The position numbers were made by a program, and so were the translations under genes. This document shows, piece by piece, positions 1 to 7,928 of a DNA stretch of 64,000 bases; the first letter of the stretch is position 1; each line of letters begins with the position of its first letter. A model generated the notes under the pieces. That model worked only from the letters and a program-made list of their open reading frames with translations, did no database searches and had not been told where the DNA came from. Source of the DNA: Sphingomonas sp. LR60 (GTDB taxonomy: Bacteria; Pseudomonadota; Alphaproteobacteria; Sphingomonadales; Sphingomonadaceae); the NCBI RefSeq assembly GCF_036855935.1, contig NZ_JASPFK010000002.1:1-64000 (forward strand), written 5' to 3'.

Positions 1-1
1 G

Positions 2-55
2 CGGGCGATGCGGTTTGTCCTGATGTTGGCGAAGGTGTCGCAGAAGGGGGTATGA
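2..55 (+). CDS. Possible 3' end of a truncated gene
   Basis: An open frame enters from the window edge and stops at TGA 53-55, reading ...MRFVLMLAKVSQKGV. Only 17 codons are visible, so neither the family nor even coding status can be judged. It is listed because the next 190 bases hold no gene and the upstream neighbour must end about here. Confidence 0.2.
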   Translation, partial: RAMRFVLMLAKVSQKGV

Positions 56-128
56 AGCAGAAGTTGTCGTCGTGTCTTCGCGTCTACGTGTCGATCAATC
101 GACATGTCGTATGATCGACGATCAGATC

Positions 129-204
129 GTCATTGCGCGCGCAGCGAAGCAATCCAGTGAAGGATCAAGACGCCCTGGATTGCTTCGCTGCGCTCGCAAT
201 AACG
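129..204. repeat. Dispersed hairpin repeat, copy 1
   Basis: Two arms of about 29 bases, beginning CGTCATTGCG and ending CGCTCGCAATAACG, are nearly perfect inverted complements around a short centre containing GATCAAGACGCC. Related units lie at 12873-12948 and 15799-15875, always between genes. This is the layout of REP/BIME-type elements. Two CGACATGTCG palindromes flank it, at 100-109 and 209-218. Confidence 0.75.
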
Positions 205-251
205 GGAACGACATGTCGCCATGTCGACGCGCCTACATAGCGACACGTCGA

Positions 252-602
252 TCATAGCGGCAGGCCGAAGCGCGGGCCGATCAACGTCATCGCCGTATAG
301 AGCGCGACCGTCAGCGCACAGCCTGTGACGAGCGCAGGCCAGAAGCCGACACCGTGGCGCAGCAACGCCGGGATCAGCAGGAACATCGGCAGCGACGGCA
401 GCACGTACCAGAAGGTCGCGCCGGCGTGCGCCGCCATGTTCGCGGCGTCGGGTTTCTCATGCCACAGCCACATCATCCCGAGCACCGACACCAGCGGCAG
501 CGAGGCGACCAGCGCACCGACGCCGGGATAGCGCTTCGCGAGCGTCGAGGCCCCGGCGATCAGCAAGCCGGAGACGATGGACTTGAGCACGAACGGAATC
601 AT
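252..602 (-). CDS. DUF3147 family small membrane protein
   Basis: This 116-residue protein has four hydrophobic segments, at about residues 5-24, 30-48, 63-82 and 86-109. The conserved stretches SLPLVSVLGMMWLW and FWYVLPSLPMFLLIPALLR match my recollection of the DUF3147 inner-membrane family, which is normally 115-120 residues long, so it appears full length. The function of that family is unknown. It stands alone on the minus strand between CGACATGTCG-bearing intergenic stretches, so context adds nothing. Confidence 0.75.
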   Translation of the reverse strand: MIPFVLKSIVSGLLIAGASTLAKRYPGVGALVASLPLVSVLGMMWLWHEKPDAANMAAHAGATFWYVLPSLPMFLLIPALLRHGVGFWPALVTGCALTVALYTAMTLIGPRFGLPL

Positions 603-727
603 GCCCGTCGGTGTAGCGCGCGGGGAGGGGAGGGAAGGGGGCTGTCGGCATGTCGGCCAATCGACATGTCTACAACCAGACAGCCCGACAGCTTGTGCCC
701 GGCGGCGATGCGGCCCAGAAGAAGGAC

Positions 728-1180
728 ATGACCCTTCCTACGCTTCCCTGGACCGGCGGCTGTCGTTGCGGCGATGTCCGCTTCAGCATCGCGCAGCCGC
801 CGCTCATGACGATGGCCTGCCATTGCACCGGTTGCCAGCGAATGTTGGGCAGCGCCTTTTCGACCTCGATCGCGGTGCCGACGCCGGGCTTCGCGGTGAC
901 GCAGGGCACGCCGGTGATCGGCGGGCTGCACGGCGCGCAGGTCCGCCATCATCATTGCGACCGCTGCAAGGGTTGGCTGTTCACGCGCATCGAGCCCGAC
1001 ATGGGCTTCGTCAACATCCGCGCGACCGCGCTCGACGACGCGGGCTGGTTCGTGCCGTTCATCGAGACCTGGACCGATGAGGCGCTGCCCTGGATGACGA
1101 CGCCCGCGCGCCATCGTTACGCAGGCTTCCCGCCGGCCGATGCCTATCCGGCGCTGATCGCAGAATTTGGAGCGGAATAG
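728..1180 (+). CDS. GFA (glutathione-dependent formaldehyde-activating) family protein
   Basis: This 150-residue Gfa/CENP-V-fold protein carries the zinc-binding cysteine pattern of the family: C12-x-C14, then C31-H-C33-x-x-C36, and later C77-x-x-C80. Some family members act on S-hydroxymethylglutathione, but many have unknown substrates, so only the fold can be assigned. ATG 728 is chosen because it follows the purine-rich AGAAGAAGGAC and the family homology starts at once with GGCRCGDVRF. An upstream in-frame ATG at 650 would add 26 unrelated residues that overlap the palindromic repeats. Confidence 0.8.
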   Translation: MTLPTLPWTGGCRCGDVRFSIAQPPLMTMACHCTGCQRMLGSAFSTSIAVPTPGFAVTQGTPVIGGLHGAQVRHHHCDRCKGWLFTRIEPDMGFVNIRATALDDAGWFVPFIETWTDEALPWMTTPARHRYAGFPPADAYPALIAEFGAE

Positions 1181-1680
1181 CCATTCGACGTGTCGATGTG
1201 TCGACATCGGTCGTGGAGGGTAGGGTGGCAACGTCCCGACATTCGCAGCCTCGGCACTCAACTCGCCGTCTCCCCTGCGCAGGCAGGGGCCCATGGCTAT
1301 CACCACTGGCGCTTCGTATGGTGTCGACATTTCGACATGTCGAACAGCTTATGCCGTGTACGCCAAGACGTCATCGGTGATGCATAGTCAGCGTTACAGG
1401 GCATGTGACGAGGATAGCCCACGCCGAGGCGAAACCTGTGATCGTCACCCGAACAGCCGCCTGTGAAGCGTCTCGTTTCTCCCTGTCCGTGATGCCATCT
1501 CGCGAAAGCCCATCCGGGAACACGTTCTGGTAAAGCCTGTCGAGCGCGACCGCGCAATCGGCTGGCACCGCTCGGCTGTCTCCCCGAACCTTCGTTTTCA
1601 GCGACGTCGAACGGCAATATCGTGGACGGCGAGGGTGACGCTACGGTGCATCAAGGCCGAGACGAGCACCGAGGAAAGCA
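1181..1680. other. Intergenic stretch with CGACATGTCG-type palindromes
   Basis: No convincing gene is seen in these 500 bases. They hold a perfect CGACATGTCG at 1333-1342 and several related TGTCGACA/CGATGTGTCGACA words near 1185-1210 and 1320-1345. A short minus-strand open frame at 1371-1568 has no recognisable relative. The purine-rich GAGGAAAGCA just before 1681 is the likely ribosome-binding site of the SDR gene. Confidence 0.5.
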
Positions 1681-2420
1681 ATGCGGATTCACGACGGGAA
1701 GGTTGCGATCGTCATCGGCGGCACGCGCGGCATCGGTGCAGCGATTAGTCGAAGGTTGGCGAATGATGGCGCATCAATTGGGGCAACCTTTCTACGTCGA
1801 TCAGGTGACGCCGAGCGTCTTGCGGGCGAGTTGCACGCGGCCGGGCATCATGCGCTGATGGTGCAAGTAGACGTAAGCGATGCAGGGGCGCTCAACGACG
1901 CAATCGATCGCATCGTAAAGCATTTCGGCCGCCTCGATATTCTGGTGAGCGTCGCTGGAACCGCGATTGTAGGACCGCTTGAGGCTTACGAGGACGATGC
2001 GTTCGACCGCTCTTTCGCGCTCAACGTCAGGGCACCATTCCTTGCGGCAAAGAAGGCGGCAGGCTTGATGGCCGAGGGCGGCCGGATCGTCACGATCGGA
2101 AGCATCGTGGCAGACAGGATGCCCGGCGCTGGCGGCACGCTCTATGCGGCGAGCAAGGCCGCATTGGGGGTATGACACGCGGCCTGGCCCGAGATTTGGG
2201 TGAGCGAGGTATAACCGCCAATCTAGTGCAGCCGGGCCCGATCGATACTGAACGCAATCCAGCGGACGGGCCGAATGCCGTCGCAAATCGAAGCCCGCCT
2301 GCAATCCCCCGACATGGCACGTCTGACGAAGTGGCCGGACTTGTCGCATATCTCACTTCGCTCGAGGCGGGGTTCGTGACCGGCGCGACCTACAATATCG
2401 ATGGCGGTTGGAGCGCGTGA
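1681..2420 (+). pseudogene. SDR family oxidoreductase, split by a frameshift
   Basis: Two overlapping frames together make one classical short-chain dehydrogenase of about 246 residues. The first part holds the NAD(P)-binding GGTRGIG near residue 13, the active-site region with IVTIGSIVADR, and the catalytic YAASK. It then stops at 2173-2175. The second, from ATG 2172, continues at once with TRGLARDLGERGITANLVQPG and ends in the usual YNIDGGWSA. Adding one G to the five-G run at 2166-2170 restores a continuous ALGGMTRGLA. The break is therefore one missing base, either real decay or a sequencing error. The ATGA overlap could alternatively allow translation as two coupled pieces, but the natural fold would be cut inside the helix after YxxxK. 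Confidence 0.8.
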
Positions 2421-2611
2421 GCAGCCGCTGATCCAACTTTCCCGTTTCACCATCCCATTGGAGAAAGCGCTCTCAATCGCGCTCTCCGCGCAACGCGCTG
2501 TTCCTCGCGCAGATCGCCTGCCTTGCGGACGACATCCTTGCAGGCCTGCGGTTATGAATCATTATGAACAGCCTGACAGAGGCAAGAGTGATGATGGCGG
2601 CATATGCCAGA

Positions 2612-2863
2612 ATGACCATCGTGGTCCCCGAGCCGATGGCGGAGACGATCCATGCCGCCATCGCAGCGGGCGAATATGCGTCGGCGAGCGAAGTGGTGCG
2701 CGATGCGATGCGCCTGTGGAACGAACGCCGCGCCTTTCGGGCGGAGGAATTGCGGCTGCTGCGCGACGCCTAGGACAAGGGCAAGGCCAGCGGCGTTGCC
2801 GGTCCACTCGACATGAAGGCAATCATCGACGAAGCCCGCAGCGAGGCCGACGCCGCGCGCTGA
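2612..2863 (+). pseudogene. ParD-type antitoxin with an internal amber codon
   Basis: From ATG 2612 the frame reads MTIVVPEPMAETIHAAIAAG, then EYASASEVVRDAMRLW. This is the ribbon-helix-helix DNA-binding half of ParD antitoxins. A TAG at 2771-2773 stops it after LLRDA. In the same frame 29 more codons, with the typical toxin-binding tail (DMKAIIDEARSEADAAR), run to TGA 2861-2863. The full product would be about 83 residues, the usual ParD length. The truncated form keeps DNA binding but lacks the part that neutralises ParE. The parE-like frame follows directly. Confidence 0.75.
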
Positions 2864-2864
2864 G

Positions 2865-3158
2865 ATCACCGCGATCGTCCTATCGCGTCGCGCCCGCGAG
2901 GATCTCAAACGGATCTGGACCTATATCGCGCTTGACGACGACCATGCTGCCGACAGGCTGCTGCTAGCGCTGGACGCCAAGATCGAGCGCTTACGGGACT
3001 TTCCCGGCATCAACACGGCGCGCGACGACATTCGGCCGGGTGCCCGCACGCTCGTCCACGGAAGCTACCTGATCCTCTATGAGCATGATGCCGACGCCGA
3101 TCAGGTCGGGATCGTCGCGGTCGTCGAAGGAATGCGCGACCTCGACTGCCCGTTCTGA
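2865..3158 (+). pseudogene. ParE/RelE-type toxin frame without a start codon
   Basis: The frame reads ITAIVLSRRAREDLKRIWTY..., with the RelE/ParE toxin hallmarks of an N-terminal helical hairpin, LRDFPGINTARDDIRPGAR and the strand HGSYLILYEHD. It ends in VVEGMRDLDCPF at TGA 3156-3158, giving the normal length of about 97 residues. No ATG, GTG or TTG occurs in this frame between the preceding in-frame stop and the homologous sequence, so initiation would need AUC or another rare codon. Together with the amber codon in parD this points to a decayed addiction module, in which loss of toxin translation would make loss of the antitoxin tolerable. Confidence 0.7.
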
Positions 3159-3270
3159 AGGCGACGTTGCGCGATGGACGGTACGGATCGCAGCGATATT
3201 CTCCCTTCACCCTCCATTGTGAGAGTCCGTCCGCAGACATATCGCACATCGCGAGGAGGTATTCTGGGCC

Positions 3271-3798
3271 ATGACGCTCAACGAGCTGGGCACACGCATC
3301 TGCATCATGGGACCGTCGAACAGCGGCAAGTCGATCCTCGCGGAGGCAATCGGACGAACGCAGGGCTTGGAGGTGGTCCACCTCGATCGGCTCCACCATC
3401 TTCCGCACACCGACTGGGTTCCACGACCGCCGGACGAGTTCGCGGCGCTTCATGATACGGCGATCACCGGCGACCGCTGGGTGATCGAAGGCAATTACTC
3501 CCGGCTGCTTCCACAACGGCTGGAACGAGCGACCGGCTTCATCCTTCTCGACGTGCCGACGACGACCAGCCTGTATCGCTATGTTCGGCGCTGCTGGTTC
3601 GAGCGCGATCGTCGCGGCGCGCTGGAGGGCGGTCGCGATAGCGTGAAAAGGGACATGATCCGGCACATCATCGTCGCCACCAGAGCCAACCGCATCCGCT
3701 ACCGGGACATGATCGACGGCGTCAGCCTGCCCAAGGTGCAGATCACGACGACCAAGGCGCTGGCAGCCTTCTATCACTCCAATGGCCTCAGGCGCTAA
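3271..3798 (+). CDS. P-loop NTPase, adenylate-kinase/FlaR-like
   Basis: This 175-residue protein starts with a Walker A motif, GPSNSGKS (residues 14-21), followed by the VVHLDRLHH strand and WVIEGNYS. These are typical of small kinase-like proteins annotated as 'DNA topology modulation protein' or AAA-family ATPase. The C-terminal half has the arginine-rich lid region RRCWFERDRRG. The substrate is unknown. The gene stands alone downstream of the parDE remnant, with AGGAGGT before ATG 3271. Confidence 0.7.
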   Translation: MTLNELGTRICIMGPSNSGKSILAEAIGRTQGLEVVHLDRLHHLPHTDWVPRPPDEFAALHDTAITGDRWVIEGNYSRLLPQRLERATGFILLDVPTTTSLYRYVRRCWFERDRRGALEGGRDSVKRDMIRHIIVATRANRIRYRDMIDGVSLPKVQITTTKALAAFYHSNGLRR

Positions 3799-3922
3799 GC
3801 CGCACATCTATCTTCCCCAAACGAGACGGCGTTCGTCGCTTAGGGTCTCCTTACGCGCCGAACCGAGATGGCTTCTCAGCGCAGGTTTACGGTCATCCTC
3901 CAGCCGGACTCCGTGGACATCG

Positions 3923-3948
3923 CGACATGTCGACATGCCGACATGTCG
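3923..3948. repeat. Tandem CGACATGTCG palindromes
   Basis: Two perfect CGACATGTCG decamers at 3923-3932 and 3939-3948 are separated by a third, imperfect copy (CGACATGCCG). They lie between the convergent ends of the P-loop gene and ybdD. Other copies in gene-free DNA are at 100, 209 and 1333, with variants near 662, 1190 and 6370. The decamer is its own reverse complement, so it could bind a dimeric protein or form part of a REP-like element. Confidence 0.6.
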
Positions 3949-4031
3949 CGATGTCGTGCCCGCAGCCGAGAGATAGCGGTCGCTGTCCCCGCAGGAGCGA
4001 CCACACCGGGGCAGGGAGAGGAGGCGCCCCT

Positions 4032-4220
4032 TCAGCAACAGCGCGGCGGCGCGCCCTTGCCGACGCCATAACGCCGCTCGATCCGGTCGCGGTGGAAATC
4101 CCCGCGGTCCAGCACCGGCTCGCCGGGGTGGTGCGCAGCGCGATGCGCGAGGTACGCGTCGTAATCGGGGACGCCGACCATCAGCCGCGCAGTCTGTGCC
4201 GCCTTACGCCACCACGACAT
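4032..4220 (-). CDS. YbdD/YjiX family protein (DUF466)
   Basis: This 62-residue protein contains the family signature AARLMVGVPDYDxYxxHRxxHHPGEP, here spanning residues 10-36, and ends soon after RYGVGKG. YbdD-like proteins are encoded next to CstA-type peptide/pyruvate transporters. Here the start overlaps the end of cstA by 17 bases, so the two are almost certainly translated together. Its role is probably as a small partner of the transporter, inferred from this linkage alone. Confidence 0.85.
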   Translation of the reverse strand: MSWWRKAAQTARLMVGVPDYDAYLAHRAAHHPGEPVLDRGDFHRDRIERRYGVGKGAPPRCC

Positions 4221-6294
4221 CGCCGACCTCCTGCCCGATCTCCTGCGCGGTCGGGCGGTCGCTGGCGAGCGCGCGGCGCGCCACCGCCACGCCGTAGACC
4301 ACGATCGCGAGCACCAGCACGACGAAAAACGCGCACACCGCGGCGTCGACCCGGTCGTTGAAGACGATCCGCGCCATGTCGGCGAGGGTCTTGGCGGGGG
4401 CGAGCCGGCGGCCCTCCGCCAGCGCGGTCGCGAACGTGTCGGCGTGCGACAGGAAGCCGATCCGCGGGTCGGCGTGGAACAGCTTCTGCCACCCCGCGGT
4501 CAGCGTGCAGATCAGCAGCCAGAGCGTCGGCGCGATCGTCACCCAGGCATAACGCTGCCGCTTCATGCGGAACAGGATCACGGTCGCCAGCGTCAACGCG
4601 ATCGCGGCGAGCATCTGGTTGGAGATGCCGAACAGCGGCCACAGCGTGTTGATCCCGCCGAGCGGATCGGTGACGCCCTGGTACAGGAACCAGCCCCATG
4701 CCCCGACTGCCAGCGCGGTGGCGAGCAGGTTCGGCCCGAGCTTCTCGGTCGCGCGCATCGCCGGGATCGCGCTGCCGAGCAGGTCCTGGATCATGAAGCG
4801 CGCCACGCGCGTCCCCGCGTCGACGGTGGTGAGGATGAACAGCGCCTCGAACAGGATCGCGAAATGATACCAGAAGGCCATCAGCGCCTGTCCGCCGATC
4901 ACGCGGCTGAGGATATGCGCCATCCCCACCGCCAGCGTCGGCGCGCCGCCCGCGCGGCTGAGGATCGTGTTCTCGCCGACGTCGCGCGCAATCTGCGTCA
5001 GCGTCTCGGGCTGGACCTGGAAGCCCCATTGGCCGATCGCCTGTGCGGCGCTGGCGACGTCGGTGCCGATCAGCGCGGCGGGGGCGTTCATCGCGAAATA
5101 AACCGCCGGGTCGAGCACGCACGCCGCGATCAGCGCCATCACCGCGACGAAACTCTCGGTCAGCATCGCGCCGTAACCGATGAAGCGCAGGTCGCCCTCG
5201 GTCGCGATCATCTTCGGTGTGGTGCCGCTGGCGATCAGCGCGTGGAAACCGGACACCGCACCGCATGCGATCGTGATGAACAGGAACGGGAACAGCGCGC
5301 CCGCGAACGCCGGGCCGGTGCCGTCGACAAAGCGCGTCACCGCGGGCATCTGCAGCTCGGGCCGGACGATCAGGATGCCGAGCGCGAGGCCGGCGATCAC
5401 CCCGATCTTGAGGAAGGTCGACAGATAGTCGCGCGGCGCGAGCAGCAGCCACACCGGCACCACCGAGGCGATGAAGCCATAGGCCATCAGCGCCAGCGCG
5501 AGCGTCGGCCCGTCGAGCGTGAAGACGGCTGCGAGGGCAGGGGAGGCGGCGACATGCTGCCCGCCGACGATCGCGGCCATCAGCAGCACGAAGCCGATCC
5601 CCGACATTTCGGCGATCCGGCCGGGGCGCAGGAAGCGGCCGTACAGCCCCATGAACAGCGCGATCGGGATCGTCGCGGCGACGGTGAACGTCCCCCACGG
5701 GCTATCGGCGAGCGCCTTGACGACGACCAAGGCAAGCACCGCGAGCAGGATGACCATGATCGCGAGCACGCCGACCAAGGCGATCGTGCCGGGCACGCGC
5801 CCCATCTCGGTGCGGATCATGTCGCCCAGCGAGCGCGCGTCGCGGCGGATGGAGCAGAACAGGATCAGGAAATCCTGCACCGCGCCGGCGAACACCACCC
5901 CGACCAGCAGCCAGAGCGTGCCGGGCAGGTAGCCCATCTGCGCGGCGAGCACCGGCCCGACCAAGGGACCGGCGCCGGCGATCGCGGCGAAATGGTGCCC
6001 GAACAGCACGTTGCGGTCGGTTGGCACGAAGTCGAGCCCGTCGGCGCGCCGCATTGCGGGCGTGGCGCGCGCGGGGTCGACCTGCGCGACGCGGGTGGCG
6101 ATGAAGAGCGCGTAGAAGCGGTAGGCGACGAGATAGATGCACAGCGCCGCGGTGACGATCCACAGCGCGTTGACCGGCTCGCCGCGACGGAGCGCGACGA
6201 CCCCGAGCGCGCCGACGCCGAGCAGGGTGACCGCGCCCCAGATCAGCCACTCGCGCGGGGTGTGCGGTGTGAGCCGTGGTTGCGCCGCCGCCAT
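4204..6294 (-). CDS. cstA: Carbon starvation protein A (CstA), peptide/pyruvate transporter
   Basis: This 696-residue polytopic inner-membrane protein has at least fifteen hydrophobic segments. It carries the CstA hallmarks FVPTDRNVLFGHHFAAIAGAGP, here near residues 73-95, and GCVSGFHALIASGTTPK-like sequence in the middle (ACGAVSGFHALIASGTT). CstA proteins import peptides or pyruvate during carbon limitation. The start is set at ATG 6292-6294 because it follows GAGAGGATCGAC and begins MAAAQPRLTPHTPREWL, whereas the longer open frame upstream is low-complexity and runs through CGACATGTCG-like repeats. ybdD overlaps its 3' end. Family length is about 690-700, so it is complete. Confidence 0.93.
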   Translation of the reverse strand: MAAAQPRLTPHTPREWLIWGAVTLLGVGALGVVALRRGEPVNALWIVTAALCIYLVAYRFYALFIATRVAQVDPARATPAMRRADGLDFVPTDRNVLFGHHFAAIAGAGPLVGPVLAAQMGYLPGTLWLLVGVVFAGAVQDFLILFCSIRRDARSLGDMIRTEMGRVPGTIALVGVLAIMVILLAVLALVVVKALADSPWGTFTVAATIPIALFMGLYGRFLRPGRIAEMSGIGFVLLMAAIVGGQHVAASPALAAVFTLDGPTLALALMAYGFIASVVPVWLLLAPRDYLSTFLKIGVIAGLALGILIVRPELQMPAVTRFVDGTGPAFAGALFPFLFITIACGAVSGFHALIASGTTPKMIATEGDLRFIGYGAMLTESFVAVMALIAACVLDPAVYFAMNAPAALIGTDVASAAQAIGQWGFQVQPETLTQIARDVGENTILSRAGGAPTLAVGMAHILSRVIGGQALMAFWYHFAILFEALFILTTVDAGTRVARFMIQDLLGSAIPAMRATEKLGPNLLATALAVGAWGWFLYQGVTDPLGGINTLWPLFGISNQMLAAIALTLATVILFRMKRQRYAWVTIAPTLWLLICTLTAGWQKLFHADPRIGFLSHADTFATALAEGRRLAPAKTLADMARIVFNDRVDAAVCAFFVVLVLAIVVYGVAVARRALASDRPTAQEIGQEVGDVVVA

Positions 6295-6400
6295 GTCGAT
6301 CCTCTCGTCCTTATCGTTGACCGAGCATCGCATCCCGGCACGCGCTGCGCCAGTGCGGTTCGACAAGCGTCGATGTGTCGACAAGTCGGATCGACGACAC

Positions 6401-6667
6401 CTAGGGCGCCGTTTCGCTGCGCTCCAGTTCGACGATCTCGAAGGCATGATCGCGCCAGCCGCGTTGGCGGGCGGCTTCGGCCAGGGGCGCGCGTTTGCGT
6501 TTTGCCTCGGCGAGCGAATTGGTGTGGCCCCAGAAGATCTCGGTCTTGCCGTTCTCCAGGGTGGCGACGATCCGCCAGTAATGCGTGAAGGGCTGGGCGG
6601 TCGGGCCGATCGTCTTGATATAGCCGTCGGGTAGCCGCGCGGTCAGATAATGGCGCCGTTTCGCCAT
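6401..6667 (-). CDS. Small hypothetical protein, 88 residues
   Basis: The protein begins MAKRRHYLTARLPDGYIKTI and continues with FTHYWRIVATLENGKTEIFWGHTNSLAEAKRK. This reads like a soluble alpha/beta domain with good codon structure and no membrane segment. I do not recognise the family. Short stand-alone proteins that restate a query sequence alongside a 'GHTNSLAEA' motif are frequent in sphingomonads, but no function can be inferred. It is encoded just upstream of cstA on the same strand, separated by a stretch with CGATGTGTCGACA. Confidence 0.55.
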   Translation of the reverse strand: MAKRRHYLTARLPDGYIKTIGPTAQPFTHYWRIVATLENGKTEIFWGHTNSLAEAKRKRAPLAEAARQRGWRDHAFEIVELERSETAP

Positions 6668-6692
6668 GTTACGCGCCGACCGCTACGCGCGA

Positions 6693-6836
6693 TCAATGCC
6701 CGTAGGTCTTGATGCCACGGCGGCGCAGCTTTTCCCGGCGCCGCTTGCGCATCACCACGATGCCGGTCGGCACCGCGGCGATCACCAGCACACCGATGAT
6801 CGCATAAGCGACCAGTTCGCGGGAGAGCTCGATCAT
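6693..6836 (-). CDS. Tiny single-pass membrane protein, 47 residues
   Basis: ATG 6834-6836 opens a 48-codon frame ending at TGA 6693-6695. The product has one hydrophobic helix (VAYAIIGVLVIAAVPTGIVVM, about residues 8-28) followed by a very basic tail (RKRRREKLRRRGIKTYGH), so the C-terminus should face the cytoplasm. It lies between two credible minus-strand genes and fills the gap neatly. No family is recognised. Confidence 0.5.
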   Translation of the reverse strand: MIELSRELVAYAIIGVLVIAAVPTGIVVMRKRRREKLRRRGIKTYGH

Positions 6837-6903
6837 GATATTCCTGTGGCATGGAAGCGCGACGGTGTCACGCCATTAGGGATTGTCGGAAACATTCCAG
6901 AGG

Positions 6904-7857
6904 TCAAGCGGGCGGCCGCGAGATCCAGCGCGTTGCCAGCCACTTGGCACCGCTGCGGACCGGCAGTCCGGCATGGCGACTGGCAGGGTCGGGGCGGCCG
7001 TCGGCCAGCGTGTTGAAGAACAGCAACGCATCGCCGCCGCGCGGGGTCACCGTCACATCGGCGGCGGGGAAATGCGTCTCGCCGCCCGCGAAGCCGCCGT
7101 TGAGATAGATCAGCATCGTCGCGATCCGTTGATTGTCGGTGCCATGGATGGTGTCGAAATGCGGGCGATATTCCTGTCCGGGACGATAGCGGAGCACGGT
7201 CAGCGCCTCGCCCTGTGCGACGGTGGTGCCGCTGGACGCCGCGATCCGCGTATTGATCGCGCGCACCACGAGGTCCTCGTGGACCGGGCCGATCGCGGCA
7301 GCGTCGGAGGTGCGGATCGGGTGGGGGACCCAGCGCCCGGTCGCCGGATCGATGATCCGCGCCGGCTCGAGCATCGCGCCCGCGACACCGGCGACGTGCG
7401 CGCATTCGGCCGCGGTGAGGAAGCCGGGGAAGTGGACGATCCGCGGTGTCGTCGCGAGCGGCTCGCCGGGCGAGGGCGACGACGGCGCGCCATCGGCATC
7501 GAGTGCCATCGCGTCGACCAGCGCCAGGTGCGCCGCCGCGACGGTGTCGCCGCGTGCGGCAGTGCGCAGCAAGGCGAGCGCCGCCGGCCAATCGGGTGCG
7601 CCGCCGCTGCCGTTCGCGGTCAGCGCGACCTCCATGAGCGCGGCGTCGACATGCCCGATCTCGACCGCGCGGCGCAGCAGGGCCCGCGCGCGGGACAGGT
7701 CGCGCGCGACCGGCGCGCCGCGCAGATGCCAGACCGCCAGCAACATCGCCGCCTCGGCATCGCCGGCGGCCGCGCCCTCGGACAGCAATGTCACCGCGAC
7801 GTCGATTTCTCCAGTCGCCGCCAGTTGTTCGGCCCGAGCGGTCCGCACGTCGGCCAT
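6904..7857 (-). CDS. 2OG-Fe(II) oxygenase (prolyl 4-hydroxylase-like) with N-terminal repeat domain
   Basis: Of 317 residues, about 1-115 form short helical Sel1/TPR-like repeats rich in alanine (AAMLLAVWHLRG, ARALLRRAVEIG). From about 138 onward lies a prolyl-4-hydroxylase-type double-stranded beta-helix. The iron ligands are visible as H233 and D235 (RPHFDTIHG) and H295, and the 2-oxoglutarate-binding basic residue as K305 (GAKWLATRW). It would hydroxylate a protein residue in the cytoplasm, with the repeats possibly choosing the partner. GGAGACC precedes ATG 7857. It lies just downstream of, and on the same strand as, the TonB receptor, a neighbourhood often seen in sphingomonads. Confidence 0.85.
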   Translation of the reverse strand: MADVRTARAEQLAATGEIDVAVTLLSEGAAAGDAEAAMLLAVWHLRGAPVARDLSRARALLRRAVEIGHVDAALMEVALTANGSGGAPDWPAALALLRTAARGDTVAAAHLALVDAMALDADGAPSSPSPGEPLATTPRIVHFPGFLTAAECAHVAGVAGAMLEPARIIDPATGRWVPHPIRTSDAAAIGPVHEDLVVRAINTRIAASSGTTVAQGEALTVLRYRPGQEYRPHFDTIHGTDNQRIATMLIYLNGGFAGGETHFPAADVTVTPRGGDALLFFNTLADGRPDPASRHAGLPVRSGAKWLATRWISRPPA

Positions 7858-7928
7858 CGCGGTGGTCTCCTCAAACGAAAAGGGGCCGGGCTAGGCCCGA
7901 CCCCTTTCCTTAGCATGACCCGGCCGGA

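Noticed and set aside
1371..1568. Small minus-strand frame (MPADCAVALDRLYQ...)
   Set aside because: There is no ribosome site and no known relative, and the surrounding DNA carries palindromic repeats; too weak to call.
4444..6588. 714-codon plus-strand open frame
   Set aside because: It is antisense to cstA, full of Arg/Asp/Gly typical of GC-rich shadow frames, with no recognisable domain.
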